From positions 1-64,000 of the forward strand of contig JBCDDH010000007.1 of assembly GCA_039180415.1 (NCBI GenBank): a DNA stretch of 64,000 bases. The letters run 5' to 3'. A program made the position numbers and the translations under genes. Source of the DNA: CAZIXN01 sp039180415. Lineage in GTDB: Bacteria > Planctomycetota > Phycisphaerae > Phycisphaerales > Phycisphaeraceae. Below the pieces are notes generated by a model that worked only from the letters and a program-made list of their open reading frames with translations, did no database searches and had not been told where the DNA came from. Below are positions 7,539 to 15,186 of the stretch, piece by piece; position 1 is the stretch's first letter, and each line of letters begins with the position of its first letter.

Positions 7539-9917
7539 ATGCGAACGTCATGTGACCTCCGAATCTTGGCGATACGCGGCCTCTTGGGCGTGGCTCTGTT
7601 GGCGTTGCTGCTGGGCGGCTTGCCGGCGGTCGCGCAGCTCGACCGCTTGTCGCTGCGCGTGAACCCCGAAGACGTCGGCCTGGGCGGGTATGTCCGGCCG
7701 GGCGATTGGATGCCGATGCGGGTGACGCTCGAAAACCCTTCCGCCGACGACGTCGAGGTGACGCTGACCTGGCCGACCCGCGACGCCGACGGCGACTTGG
7801 CCGAGGCGCAACGCACCGCGGTGATCAACGCGCAACGCACCGAGCAGATGTGGCTGTACGCGCCGATCCCGATCGGTGCTCGCCCGGACACGCCGTGGAC
7901 GATCCGTGCGACGCCAGCCGACACGGAAGGCTCCGTCGATGCGGCCGCGCTGGCCGACCCGTTGACCTTGCGGCTGGACGCGAGTCGGTGGGTGCCGGCG
8001 GACACCGCGATGATCGCGTTGATGAGCGGGCAGTCGTTGGGGTTGGACGACTACGCGCGGCAAGCAACCCAGCACGAAGCGATCCAACTCGTCCAGGACC
8101 TCGGTCTCGCCGACCTGCCCGATGCGTCGCACGGCATGGACGCGCTCGACGCGATCGTCTGGACCGCGGACACCGGCGGCGATCCGGCGGATCCCGCCGT
8201 GTCGCCGGCCGTGCTGGGAGCCCTGCGGCAATACGTCCGCCGGGGCGGGCACCTGGTGGTCGTGCTTCCGCGGGTCGGTCAAACGTGGACGCAATCTCCG
8301 TTGGCCGACCTTCTGCCCGTGCCGCCCGACGCGGTGCGGCGGGTCACGGGCGCGCCGCCGCGGCTGGGCGCGGTGCAGATTCCAGGGGTGACCAGCGTGT
8401 CGATGCACGTGTTCGAGGTGCCGGACGGGGCGGGGGCCGCCGTGCTGCTGCGCGACGAACAAGACCGGCCGGTGGTGGTCGCGGCGCGGCGTGGCCTGGG
8501 TCGGGTGACGCTGATCGGCTTGGACCTGACCGACGCGGTGTTCCGTCGGCAGCTTGAGTTTGGCAAGCGGCGCTTTTGGCACGAGGTGTTCGGTTGGAAC
8601 GCGCCGACCTTCACGGCCGAGGAAGAGAATCTCGAGACCGGCCGCATCGTGGACGATCTGCCGTCCATGCGGGTGGCGCGAGAGATGGACGTGCAACCAT
8701 TGGCCGACTTCGTCGCGGGCCGGGTCGCGATGCGGGGCACGGTGGCGACGCTGACGTTGGTGGCGGTCGCGTTGCTACTGCTCTACGTCGCCACGGCGGG
8801 CGCGTCGTTTATCGCGGTGCGGCATAAGGGAGCGCCGCACCGGGCGTGGGCGGCGTTCGCAGCGGTGGTTGTGGCTTTCTCGGCGATCGCGTGGGGAGGC
8901 GCATGGATCGCCCGGCCTTCTGCCCTCAGCGCGAGCCACGTGAGCGTCATGGACGTCGTGGTCTCCCGCGGCGGAGAGCCGCAACGCGCGACGGTGCGGT
9001 CGTGGGTGTCGTTGTTCGTGCCGCGCTTCGGCACGGCGGAGGTCGCGTTGCGCGAGGGCGACGAAGGCACCCTCGCGTCGCTGGGGTTTGCGCCGGATGG
9101 GTTGGCGGCCGGGTTTCTTGACGCCCAACCGTACGCCGTCGATGCCGACGACCCGACCCGTCTTATGCTGCCGGTCCGCTCGACGACGCGCCGCCTCACG
9201 ATCGACGCGAGCACGGCCTGGACCCGCGACATCCCCGCGTCCCGCAGCGCTACCGGAGACGACGCGCAGCTCGGCCCCGACGCGTTCGTGGCCGACCAGC
9301 CTCCCAGCCACGACTGGGGCCGCGGCCGTCTCCAAGCTCGGCTGCGGCACGCGCTGCCCGGACCGCTCCGCGACGTGACCGTGATCTATTGCCCCGGCGA
9401 AGTTCTTTGGGCGGGCCGTCAACGGGTTTACACGCCGCGGGTCTGGCGCCCCGGCGTCGATCCCGACTCCGGCGAACGCGCCGCTTGGCAGCCCGGCGAA
9501 ACCCTCGAGATCGATGGCGTCCCCGCCGACGCCGTGCCGCTCGTGACGTTGCCCGCGGTCTACGACGAAGACCGTCAGATCAAGGACGAAGGCTTCCTCG
9601 GCGGTCTGCTCGATCAGCAGGGCGGCCTGGGCGAACAACTCCTCGCCAACGACGGTTCGGTGATGGGCCGGCTCATGCTGCTGAGTTGTTACGACGCGAT
9701 GCCCCCGCCGAAATTCACCAAGCTCGACTGGCCCGGGCCGTTCACGCTGCAGCGCCGCATCGGCCGCCGCATCGACCTGACCGATCTGTTGACCGGCCCA
9801 CGCCTGATTGTGATCGGACACCTGACGGATTCGCCGCTGCCCGTCGAGTTGCCCGTTGACGGCCGCGTCCCGCCCGCGGACGGCTGGACGATGGTGCGGT
9901 TGATGTACGATCTATGA
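7539..9917 (+). CDS. large membrane protein with signal peptide and periplasmic domains (Gld/DUF4350-like context)
   Basis: 792 residues from the ATG at 7539; a TTG two codons earlier is possible. It has a signal peptide or anchor (about 10-31, ending LPAVAQ) and a long soluble region. Within that, around residues 130-285, is a glutamine-amidotransferase-like Rossmann pattern (DAIVWTADTGG; LRQYVRRGGHLVVVLPR). Two membrane helices follow at about 400-428 and 443-466, then another soluble region. Proteins of this layout often accompany an ABC-2-type exporter, and an ABC ATPase does follow 121 bases downstream on the same strand. No permease gene is present. Function unknown; the relation to gliding/exporter accessory proteins is inference. 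Confidence 0.65.
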   Translation: MRTSCDLRILAIRGLLGVALLALLLGGLPAVAQLDRLSLRVNPEDVGLGGYVRPGDWMPMRVTLENPSADDVEVTLTWPTRDADGDLAEAQRTAVINAQRTEQMWLYAPIPIGARPDTPWTIRATPADTEGSVDAAALADPLTLRLDASRWVPADTAMIALMSGQSLGLDDYARQATQHEAIQLVQDLGLADLPDASHGMDALDAIVWTADTGGDPADPAVSPAVLGALRQYVRRGGHLVVVLPRVGQTWTQSPLADLLPVPPDAVRRVTGAPPRLGAVQIPGVTSVSMHVFEVPDGAGAAVLLRDEQDRPVVVAARRGLGRVTLIGLDLTDAVFRRQLEFGKRRFWHEVFGWNAPTFTAEEENLETGRIVDDLPSMRVAREMDVQPLADFVAGRVAMRGTVATLTLVAVALLLLYVATAGASFIAVRHKGAPHRAWAAFAAVVVAFSAIAWGGAWIARPSALSASHVSVMDVVVSRGGEPQRATVRSWVSLFVPRFGTAEVALREGDEGTLASLGFAPDGLAAGFLDAQPYAVDADDPTRLMLPVRSTTRRLTIDASTAWTRDIPASRSATGDDAQLGPDAFVADQPPSHDWGRGRLQARLRHALPGPLRDVTVIYCPGEVLWAGRQRVYTPRVWRPGVDPDSGERAAWQPGETLEIDGVPADAVPLVTLPAVYDEDRQIKDEGFLGGLLDQQGGLGEQLLANDGSVMGRLMLLSCYDAMPPPKFTKLDWPGPFTLQRRIGRRIDLTDLLTGPRLIVIGHLTDSPLPVELPVDGRVPPADGWTMVRLMYDL

Positions 9918-10038
9918 GGCCAAACGCAGGCAAATCAGAAACGCAGGAAACGTAAGATCGAACCGATTCCGTTGCGGCTTCTGCCAATCTCTTGATCTCT
10001 TGCGTTTCTTGATCTTCCTGCGTTTCTTGCGTTTCCCG
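9918..10038. repeat. intergenic word-repeat forming an imperfect inverted repeat
   Basis: The gap before the ABC ATPase is built of repeats of the words AAACGCAGG / TTGCGTTTC / GATCTT. The 5' arm (about 9933-9962) is partly complementary to the 3' arm (about 9991-10034). The 3' arm keeps the ATPase frame open upstream of its ATG and gives a Phe/Leu/Arg-rich false extension. Confidence 0.7.
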
Positions 10039-10977
10039 ATGATCCAAACCATCAACCTCACCAAGAAGTACGGCGAGCTGATGGCGCTGGCCAACCTCAA
10101 CCTCCAGATCGAGGCGGGCCAGTGCTTCGGGTTCATCGGGCCCAACGGCGCGGGCAAGACCACGACCATCAAGGTGCTCGCGACGCTGCTCAAGCCCACG
10201 TGGGGCGAGGCACGCATCGACGGGTTGTCGGTCGGCCCGGTGCACGCCCGGCAGGTCCGCCGCGCGATCGGGTACGTGCCCGACTACTTCGGCAGCTACG
10301 ACGACATGGTCGTGGAGGAGTACCTCGGGTTCTTCGCGTCGTGTTACGGGCTCGACGGCGACCAACGCCGGCAAACCATCGGCGACGTGCTCGACCTGAC
10401 CGACCTGTCGCACAAGGCCGACGCCGAAGTCAACGCCCTGTCGCGCGGCATGCAGCAACGCCTGTCGGTCGCGCGGGTGCTGCTGCACGACCCGAAAGTC
10501 CTGCTCCTGGACGAGCCCGCGTCCGGCCTGGACCCGCGGGCCCGTATCGAGATGCGTGAGCTGCTCAAGGAGTTGCACCTCATGGGCAAGACCATCTTGA
10601 TCAGCTCGCACATCCTCCTCGAGCTCGCGGACCTCTGCGACGTGTTCGGCATCATCGAGCAGGGCGATCTCAAGTTCACCGGCACCCTCGACGAACTGCT
10701 CCAACGCGCGCGGGCCCAGAACGTCTTGCACGTCGAGGTCGCCGAGCGCGCCGCGGACGCCGCCCGGTTGCTCGGCCAGCTCCCGGGGGTCGAAAGCGTC
10801 GAGCGGGACCGGGGCGAACTGACGCTGAGGCTGAGCCCCGAAGTGGACACCGCGTCGGCGACGCCACAGATCGCGAGCAAGCTGATCGGCGCAGGGTTCG
10901 CCTTGCGCCGGCTGGACGAAGAACGCGTGAACCTCGAGACCGCGTTCATGCGGTTGACCCAAGGCCTGGTGCAATAA
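10039..10977 (+). CDS. ABC transporter ATP-binding protein
   Basis: 312 residues from the ATG at 10039; an upstream TTG in frame lies inside the intergenic repeat and is not used. It has all ABC ATPase motifs: Walker A GPNGAGKTTT at about 37-46, a signature degenerate as LSRGMQQRLSVAR, Walker B VLLLDEPASGLDP, and a switch His in LISSHILLEL. A 90-residue C-terminal extension is typical of ABC-2 type drug, lipid or polysaccharide exporters. It should power export in a complex with a membrane permease, but no permease is encoded next to it. The preceding large membrane protein may be its partner. It is convergent with glnA. Confidence 0.9.
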   Translation: MIQTINLTKKYGELMALANLNLQIEAGQCFGFIGPNGAGKTTTIKVLATLLKPTWGEARIDGLSVGPVHARQVRRAIGYVPDYFGSYDDMVVEEYLGFFASCYGLDGDQRRQTIGDVLDLTDLSHKADAEVNALSRGMQQRLSVARVLLHDPKVLLLDEPASGLDPRARIEMRELLKELHLMGKTILISSHILLELADLCDVFGIIEQGDLKFTGTLDELLQRARAQNVLHVEVAERAADAARLLGQLPGVESVERDRGELTLRLSPEVDTASATPQIASKLIGAGFALRRLDEERVNLETAFMRLTQGLVQ

Positions 10978-10987
10978 CGCGGGGCGC

Positions 10988-11016
10988 AAAAAAAACACCC
11001 GGCTTGCGCCGGGTGC
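10988..11016 (-). terminator. intrinsic terminator of glnA
   Basis: Eight-base-pair stem CACCCGGC/GCCGGGTG with a short loop. On the minus strand it is followed by an uninterrupted T run (10988-10995), about 75 bases beyond the glnA stop. It lies between convergent genes; the T run fits the minus strand best. Confidence 0.88.
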
Positions 11017-11089
11017 TGACCGTGGGTGGGCACGGCCCCCCATCTCTCTTTCCCACGGAATCGTTCTCCCTCTCCTGCGATCCGGGTGC

Positions 11090-12106
11090 TTAGATCTTCG
11101 CGCTCTTCACGGTCTGGATGATCACCGCGGCCACCTTGTAAGGATCGGCGGCGGAGTTGGGGCGGCGGTCTTCGAGCCAGCCCTTCCAGCCGGCTTCGAC
11201 GGTGCCGATCGGGATGCGGATCGACGCGCCGCGGTCGGAGACGCCGTAGCTGAACTTGTCGATCGCCTGGGTCTCGTGCAGGCCGGTCAGACGCTTCTCG
11301 TTATCGGCGCCGTACACGGCGATGTGCTCTTTGATCCGCGGCTCGAAGGCCTGGCAGATCTTCTCGTACACGTCTTTGCTGCCGGCGGTGCGAAGCGTCG
11401 TGTTGGAGAAGTTGGCGTGCATGCCCGAGCCGTTCCAGTCGCCGGCCATCGGCTTGCAGTGGATCGAGATGGCCACGCCGTACTTCTCGCCGCAACGCTC
11501 GAGCAGGTACCGCGCGATGTGGATCTGGTCGCCGGCCTGCTTTGCGCCCTTCGAGAAGATCTGGAACTCCCACTGGCCGGCCATGACTTCGCCGTTGATC
11601 CCTTCGACGTTGAGGCCCGCTTGCAGGCACATCTCCAAGTGCTCTTCGACCAACTCCCGGCCGAAAGCTTTCTGCGCGCCGACCGAGCAGTAGTACGGGC
11701 CTTGCGGGCCGGGGTAGCCGCCGGCGGGGAAGCCCAGCGGGCGGGTCGTGTCAGGGTCGACCAGGGTGTACTCCTGCTCGAAGCCGAACCAGAAATCGTT
11801 GTCGTCGTCTTCGATGGTCGCCCGGCCGTTGGACGGGTGGGCCGAGCCATCGGCGTTGAGCACCTCGCACATCACGAGGTAGCCGTCGCCCTCCCGGCCC
11901 GGATCCGGGCAGCAGAAGACGGGCTTGAGCAGGCAGTCGGACGAGCCGCCCTCCGCCTGTTCGGTGGACGAGCCGTCGAACGACCACATGGGGCAGTCTT
12001 CGAGCTTGCCGGAGAAGTCCTTGACGATCTTGGTTTTGCCGCGGAGCGACTGTGTGGGTTGAAAGCCGTCCAGCCAGATGTATTCGAGTTTGCTCTTGCC
12101 GCTCAT
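11090..12106 (-). CDS. glnA: glutamine synthetase, type II (eukaryote-like GSII)
   Basis: 338 residues, the length of the short eukaryotic-type GSII family rather than the 440-470 residues of ordinary bacterial GSI. It ligates ammonia to glutamate using ATP and is the main ammonium-assimilation enzyme. Visible motifs are SLRGKTKI and WSFDGSSTEQAEG near the N-terminus (GSII beta-grasp), FGFEQEYTLVD and EVMAGQWEFQ (metal and glutamate binding), DWNGSGMHANFSN, and HETQAIDKFSYGVSDRGAS with the catalytic Arg region. GSI-type adenylylation (NLYDLP-like Tyr) is not seen, as expected. It is a single gene with its own promoter region and terminator. The alternative symbol glnII could be used. Confidence 0.95.
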   Translation of the reverse strand: MSGKSKLEYIWLDGFQPTQSLRGKTKIVKDFSGKLEDCPMWSFDGSSTEQAEGGSSDCLLKPVFCCPDPGREGDGYLVMCEVLNADGSAHPSNGRATIEDDDNDFWFGFEQEYTLVDPDTTRPLGFPAGGYPGPQGPYYCSVGAQKAFGRELVEEHLEMCLQAGLNVEGINGEVMAGQWEFQIFSKGAKQAGDQIHIARYLLERCGEKYGVAISIHCKPMAGDWNGSGMHANFSNTTLRTAGSKDVYEKICQAFEPRIKEHIAVYGADNEKRLTGLHETQAIDKFSYGVSDRGASIRIPIGTVEAGWKGWLEDRRPNSAADPYKVAAVIIQTVKSAKI

Positions 12107-12334
12107 GCTTCGTGAAGTCCTTGGAAAAGGGATGAATCGCCGTATCCCGCGACACGGGACCGTTTATGTAACGGAATTCGAGGGTGGCATCAAGGGGTGT
12201 CGGGCTAAATATGCCCATTTTTTCCCGGTCGAGGCGATGGGGTGCCGGGAAGTTCGCGGGTTGCATGCAATAAATGCCTAATTTTTAGGCGATCCGGAGA
12301 GGCTTTTGCGGAACGGCTTGAAGCCGGGTTGAGC
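12107..12334 (-). promoter_or_regulatory. glnA upstream region with candidate sigma70 promoter
   Basis: 228-base gap. On the minus strand TTGATG (12188-12193) and TACATA (12165-12170) are separated by exactly 17 bases, a moderate match to a housekeeping promoter, giving a leader of about 50 bases for glnA. Further upstream is a short AT-rich hairpin (GCCTAA/TTAGGC around 12286-12300). I looked for a sigma54 GG-N10-GC element and did not find one, nor a recognisable glutamine riboswitch. Confidence 0.4.
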
Positions 12335-12532
12335 CTAGCTGGGGGGCAGAAGGCGTCGCAGCGATCGCCCGTAGTCGACGGCCCGCTCGACGACCTGCTC
12401 CATCGATTCCTTGACGATGAAGTGATCGCCGTTGATCAGCGTGATGGTGGTGTCGGGCTTTTCCTCGACGGTGCGGATCAACTCCGCGTTGAGCACGAAC
12501 GGCCGGTCGTTGAGGCGGGTGAGACGGATCAT
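12335..12532 (-). CDS. flbD: flagellar protein FlbD family
   Basis: 65 residues, the usual size. The sequence MIRLTRLNDRPFVLNAELI followed by EEKPDTTITLINGD and FIVKES is the standard FlbD pattern. In Firmicutes (SwrD) this small protein promotes stator/motor power and sits between flgE and motA. Here it is the last gene of flagellar cluster 1, after flgE, and motA lies 31 kb away at the head of cluster 2. A weak palindrome (CGGCTT/AAGCCG, about 12313-12325) lies just after the stop and might end the transcript. Confidence 0.93.
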   Translation of the reverse strand: MIRLTRLNDRPFVLNAELIRTVEEKPDTTITLINGDHFIVKESMEQVVERAVDYGRSLRRLLPPS

Positions 12533-12619
12533 GGGAACGATTTACCGAGTGATCGATTCAGCGGGCCCGCGGGATGGTGGCTTGGCGCTCAAGATCACTG
12601 GTCTCTGACCGACCGTCCA

Positions 12620-14332
12620 TCATCGAAGTGTCGCGAGCAGTTCCTGCAGCAGCCGGTCGGCGGTTTGGATCACCCGGCTGTTGGCGGAGTATCCGGTGGA
12701 CATATTGATCAACTCGACGAACTCTTCGGACAACTCGACGTTGGAGAGTTCGAGGGTCCGGCCGATGATCGTACCGGCGTTGCCGCTGCCGCCGGCGACA
12801 ACGACCGGTGCGCCGGAGTTGGGAGTGGCCTGATAGAGCAGGCCGCCGTCGGCGGAAAGGCCGCCGTTGTTGGCGAAGGTGGCGAGCGGGACCTGCCCGA
12901 GCGTGCGGAGCAGGCCGTTGGAGAACACGCCGGTGATTTCGCCGGAGGCGGAGATGTCGAAGTCGACGAGGGTGCCGATAGCCTGACCGTCCTGGCTGAC
13001 CGAGGCGATGGTGGATTCGTTGTCGACCAGCGCGGTCACCGCGCCGAACGGGTCGCGGAACAGCACGCCCAGCGTGAGGGGTGTGTCGGCGCCGGTGTCG
13101 ACGCGGTCGATGCTGATATCGACGTTGTCGATGGTAAGCAGTTCGCCTTCGGTGTTGAAGCTGACCAGCCCGGTGCCCAGCAGCTTGTCCAGGTCGGTGT
13201 CGTCGTTACTCGTGGCGATGTAGCGCCACTGAGTGCCGTTGGAGTCCTTGTTCACCAGGCTGACGGAGAGGTCGACCTGGATCGGGTTGCCGAGCGAGTC
13301 GAAGACGATGGTGGAGGTGCGTGCGGACTCGCCGATGGCGTCCTGGGCCTGGTTGAATTGGAAGGGGGTGCTGGGAGTGGTGGCGGCGTTGACGACGAAG
13401 TTGGCGTCGCCGATGGTGATGGCGTTGGCGGTGCCGGCGTTGGACTCGACCTCGATGACCCCGGCGGCGCTGAGGCGGACGCCGGCGGTGCCCTGGGTTT
13501 GGTCGATGCCCGTGAAGTCGTCGATGAAATCGATGAGGTCCTGGATGGTGGTGCCGAAGCCGTCGGAGCCGGTGGTATTGGCCGCGCCGATTTCGAAGGT
13601 GGCGTCGGGGATGTCGCTGCCGCCGCGGGTGGCGCCGGTGAAGGTGATGACGTCGCCGGTGGCGAGCGGGCTGCTGCCGTCGGCCAGGAACAGCGCGTTG
13701 AGTGCCGCGGCGGTTCCGGCGGGCGTCGTGGCGGCGGCGTCGGTGAACAGGGCGGGGAACTCGGTGATGCTGCCCTGGGTGGCGATGTCGCCGCCGGCGT
13801 TGAGGTTGCCGGCGAAGCGGACCTCGGTGGTGGGTTCGGCGACCGAGAGCACGCCGACGGGGATGTTGATGTCTTCGAGCACGCCCTCGACGACGTTGTA
13901 GTCGTCGTCGATGGCCCAGCCCTGGACGCGTTCGCCGCCGGTGGCGACGAGGTTGAAGTCGCGGTCGAGGGAGAAGTTGCCGTTGCGGGTGTAGCGTTGC
14001 TGGTCGCCGTCGTTGACGACGAAGAAGCCGTTGCCCTCGATGGCGGCGTCGGTATTGGAACCGGTGGCCTCGATGGAGCCGGTGGAGAAGTCCTGCGTGA
14101 TCGAGCCGAGGCCGACGCCCAGCCCGACCTGGGCGGGGTTGGTGCCGCCGAGCACGCCGTTGGGTGCGGAGCCGGGGCGGAGGGTGCGGGCGATCTGGGC
14201 CTCGAAGGTGATGTCGGACTTCTTGTACGCGGTGGTGTTGACGTTGGCGATGTTGTTGCCGGCGACGTCGATGCCGGTGGAAGCGGCGCGGAGTCCGGTG
14301 AGCGCGATGTTGAGCGAGTTGGTGAGAGCCAT
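12620..14332 (-). CDS. flgE: flagellar hook protein
   Basis: 570 residues, longer than the roughly 400 of enteric FlgE because of extra surface domains in the middle. The N-terminal rod/hook motif is complete (SLNIALTGLRAASTGIDVAGNNIANVNTTAYK), followed by GNGFFVV and FSLDRDFNLV. The C-terminus has LSNVELSEEFVELI and ends in SRVIQTADRLLQELLATLR, as expected for an axial protein whose two ends pair into a coiled coil. It builds the universal joint outside the cell through the flagellar export apparatus. It sits after flgD and a small unknown gene and before flbD, as in spirochete and Firmicute operons. Confidence 0.95.
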   Translation of the reverse strand: MALTNSLNIALTGLRAASTGIDVAGNNIANVNTTAYKKSDITFEAQIARTLRPGSAPNGVLGGTNPAQVGLGVGLGSITQDFSTGSIEATGSNTDAAIEGNGFFVVNDGDQQRYTRNGNFSLDRDFNLVATGGERVQGWAIDDDYNVVEGVLEDINIPVGVLSVAEPTTEVRFAGNLNAGGDIATQGSITEFPALFTDAAATTPAGTAAALNALFLADGSSPLATGDVITFTGATRGGSDIPDATFEIGAANTTGSDGFGTTIQDLIDFIDDFTGIDQTQGTAGVRLSAAGVIEVESNAGTANAITIGDANFVVNAATTPSTPFQFNQAQDAIGESARTSTIVFDSLGNPIQVDLSVSLVNKDSNGTQWRYIATSNDDTDLDKLLGTGLVSFNTEGELLTIDNVDISIDRVDTGADTPLTLGVLFRDPFGAVTALVDNESTIASVSQDGQAIGTLVDFDISASGEITGVFSNGLLRTLGQVPLATFANNGGLSADGGLLYQATPNSGAPVVVAGGSGNAGTIIGRTLELSNVELSEEFVELINMSTGYSANSRVIQTADRLLQELLATLR

Positions 14333-14360
14333 GGCGTTGCTTCTGGTCGTACCGGGTAGG

Positions 14361-14678
14361 TCAGGTCGTCGGGTTTTGCGCGTCGCCTCCGTGCCGTTGC
14401 GCGATCATTGCGAGTAGCGAGGCGTTCTCGATGCGGGAGACATCAAGGGTCGCGCTCGCGTGTGGATGAGCCGGATTGGTCGCAACCGCCGTGCCAACGT
14501 CGGCGGTCGGCGTCGCCTCCGCGCTTGAAGGCTGAGCCTGTCCGAAGGCCTCGAGCAATTCGTCGAAGTTCTGCCGCTCGAACGGCACGGGGGCGGACGC
14601 CCGGCGGGACGGCGACGAAACGCCAACCGGGCGGACCGCGGGGTCGAGCAAGCGAAGCAATTCGTCGGAAGTGCTCAT
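14361..14678 (-). CDS. small flagellar-operon protein of unknown function
   Basis: 105 residues, no signal peptide or membrane helix. It has a short N-terminal helix (MSTSDELLRLLDP), a Pro/Ala/Ser-rich middle and a second helix (IENASLLAMIAQRHGG) at the end. It lies between flgD and flgE, where Firmicutes and spirochetes carry a small conserved 'flagellar operon protein'. I cannot see clear sequence similarity to that family, so only the position matches. Spacing is 28 bases to flgE and 55 bases after flgD, consistent with the same transcript. Confidence 0.55.
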   Translation of the reverse strand: MSTSDELLRLLDPAVRPVGVSSPSRRASAPVPFERQNFDELLEAFGQAQPSSAEATPTADVGTAVATNPAHPHASATLDVSRIENASLLAMIAQRHGGDAQNPTT

Positions 14679-14733
14679 GGCAGAGGCCCGGCGCTTCGCC
14701 TCCCGTTGGTCGGCTTCGCGTCGGTGTTATGGT

Positions 14734-15165
14734 TCAGAGGCCGGCGTCGGTGATCAGCGACAAGGCGGACATGTTGAGCTGCCGGCCGGTGTCGAGCTGG
14801 AGCGTGGTTTCCCCGTCGTTGACGCGGATGCTTTCGACGGTGCCGCGGAGCTGTGCGCCGTCGTTGGCGGTGCCCTCGACGGTTCGGCCGATCAGCGAGC
14901 CGGCTTGCGAGAGTGAGTTTTGGAGCACGAGTTGCTCGAGGGACTCTTCGAGGGAGAGTTGGCTCTCGATGTTGCGGAGCGACGAAAGCTGTTCGAGCAG
15001 CGCCTGCGTGTCGTTGGGCGCGAGCGGGTCCTGGTTGGTCAGCTCGGTGAGGATGATGTCCAGGAACTCGTCGGAATCCAGGTCGTTGAAGCCGCCGCCG
15101 GAAGTCGAGGATGCGGCGTTGGAGTTAACGGCTTGGTTGTTCAGGCCACTAGCGATGGCGGACAT
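14734..15165 (-). CDS. flgD: flagellar hook-assembly scaffold (hook cap) protein FlgD, short form
   Basis: 143 residues. The conserved N-terminal part is clear: FLDIILTELTNQDPLAPNDT followed by LLEQLSSLRNIESQ and a helix to about residue 95 ending SLIGRTVEG. The remaining 50 residues form only a short beta region. Enteric FlgD is about 230 residues with a Tudor/Fn3-like C-terminal domain, which is largely missing here. It caps the growing hook and directs FlgE assembly. Placed directly after fliK and before flgE. Confidence 0.88.
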   Translation of the reverse strand: MSAIASGLNNQAVNSNAASSTSGGGFNDLDSDEFLDIILTELTNQDPLAPNDTQALLEQLSSLRNIESQLSLEESLEQLVLQNSLSQAGSLIGRTVEGTANDGAQLRGTVESIRVNDGETTLQLDTGRQLNMSALSLITDAGL

Positions 15166-15186
15166 GGTGGTGCTCGCGGAAAAGGA

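Noticed and set aside
7406..8005. Upstream extension of the small membrane protein to 297 residues
   Set aside because: It would overlap the divergent 792-residue gene and has no recognisable sequence; the ATG at 7405 starts directly before the membrane helix.
12107..12334. Possible sigma54 promoter of glnA (AGGCATTTATTGCATG)
   Set aside because: GG and GC are 8 bases apart, not 10, so it does not fit a -24/-12 promoter.
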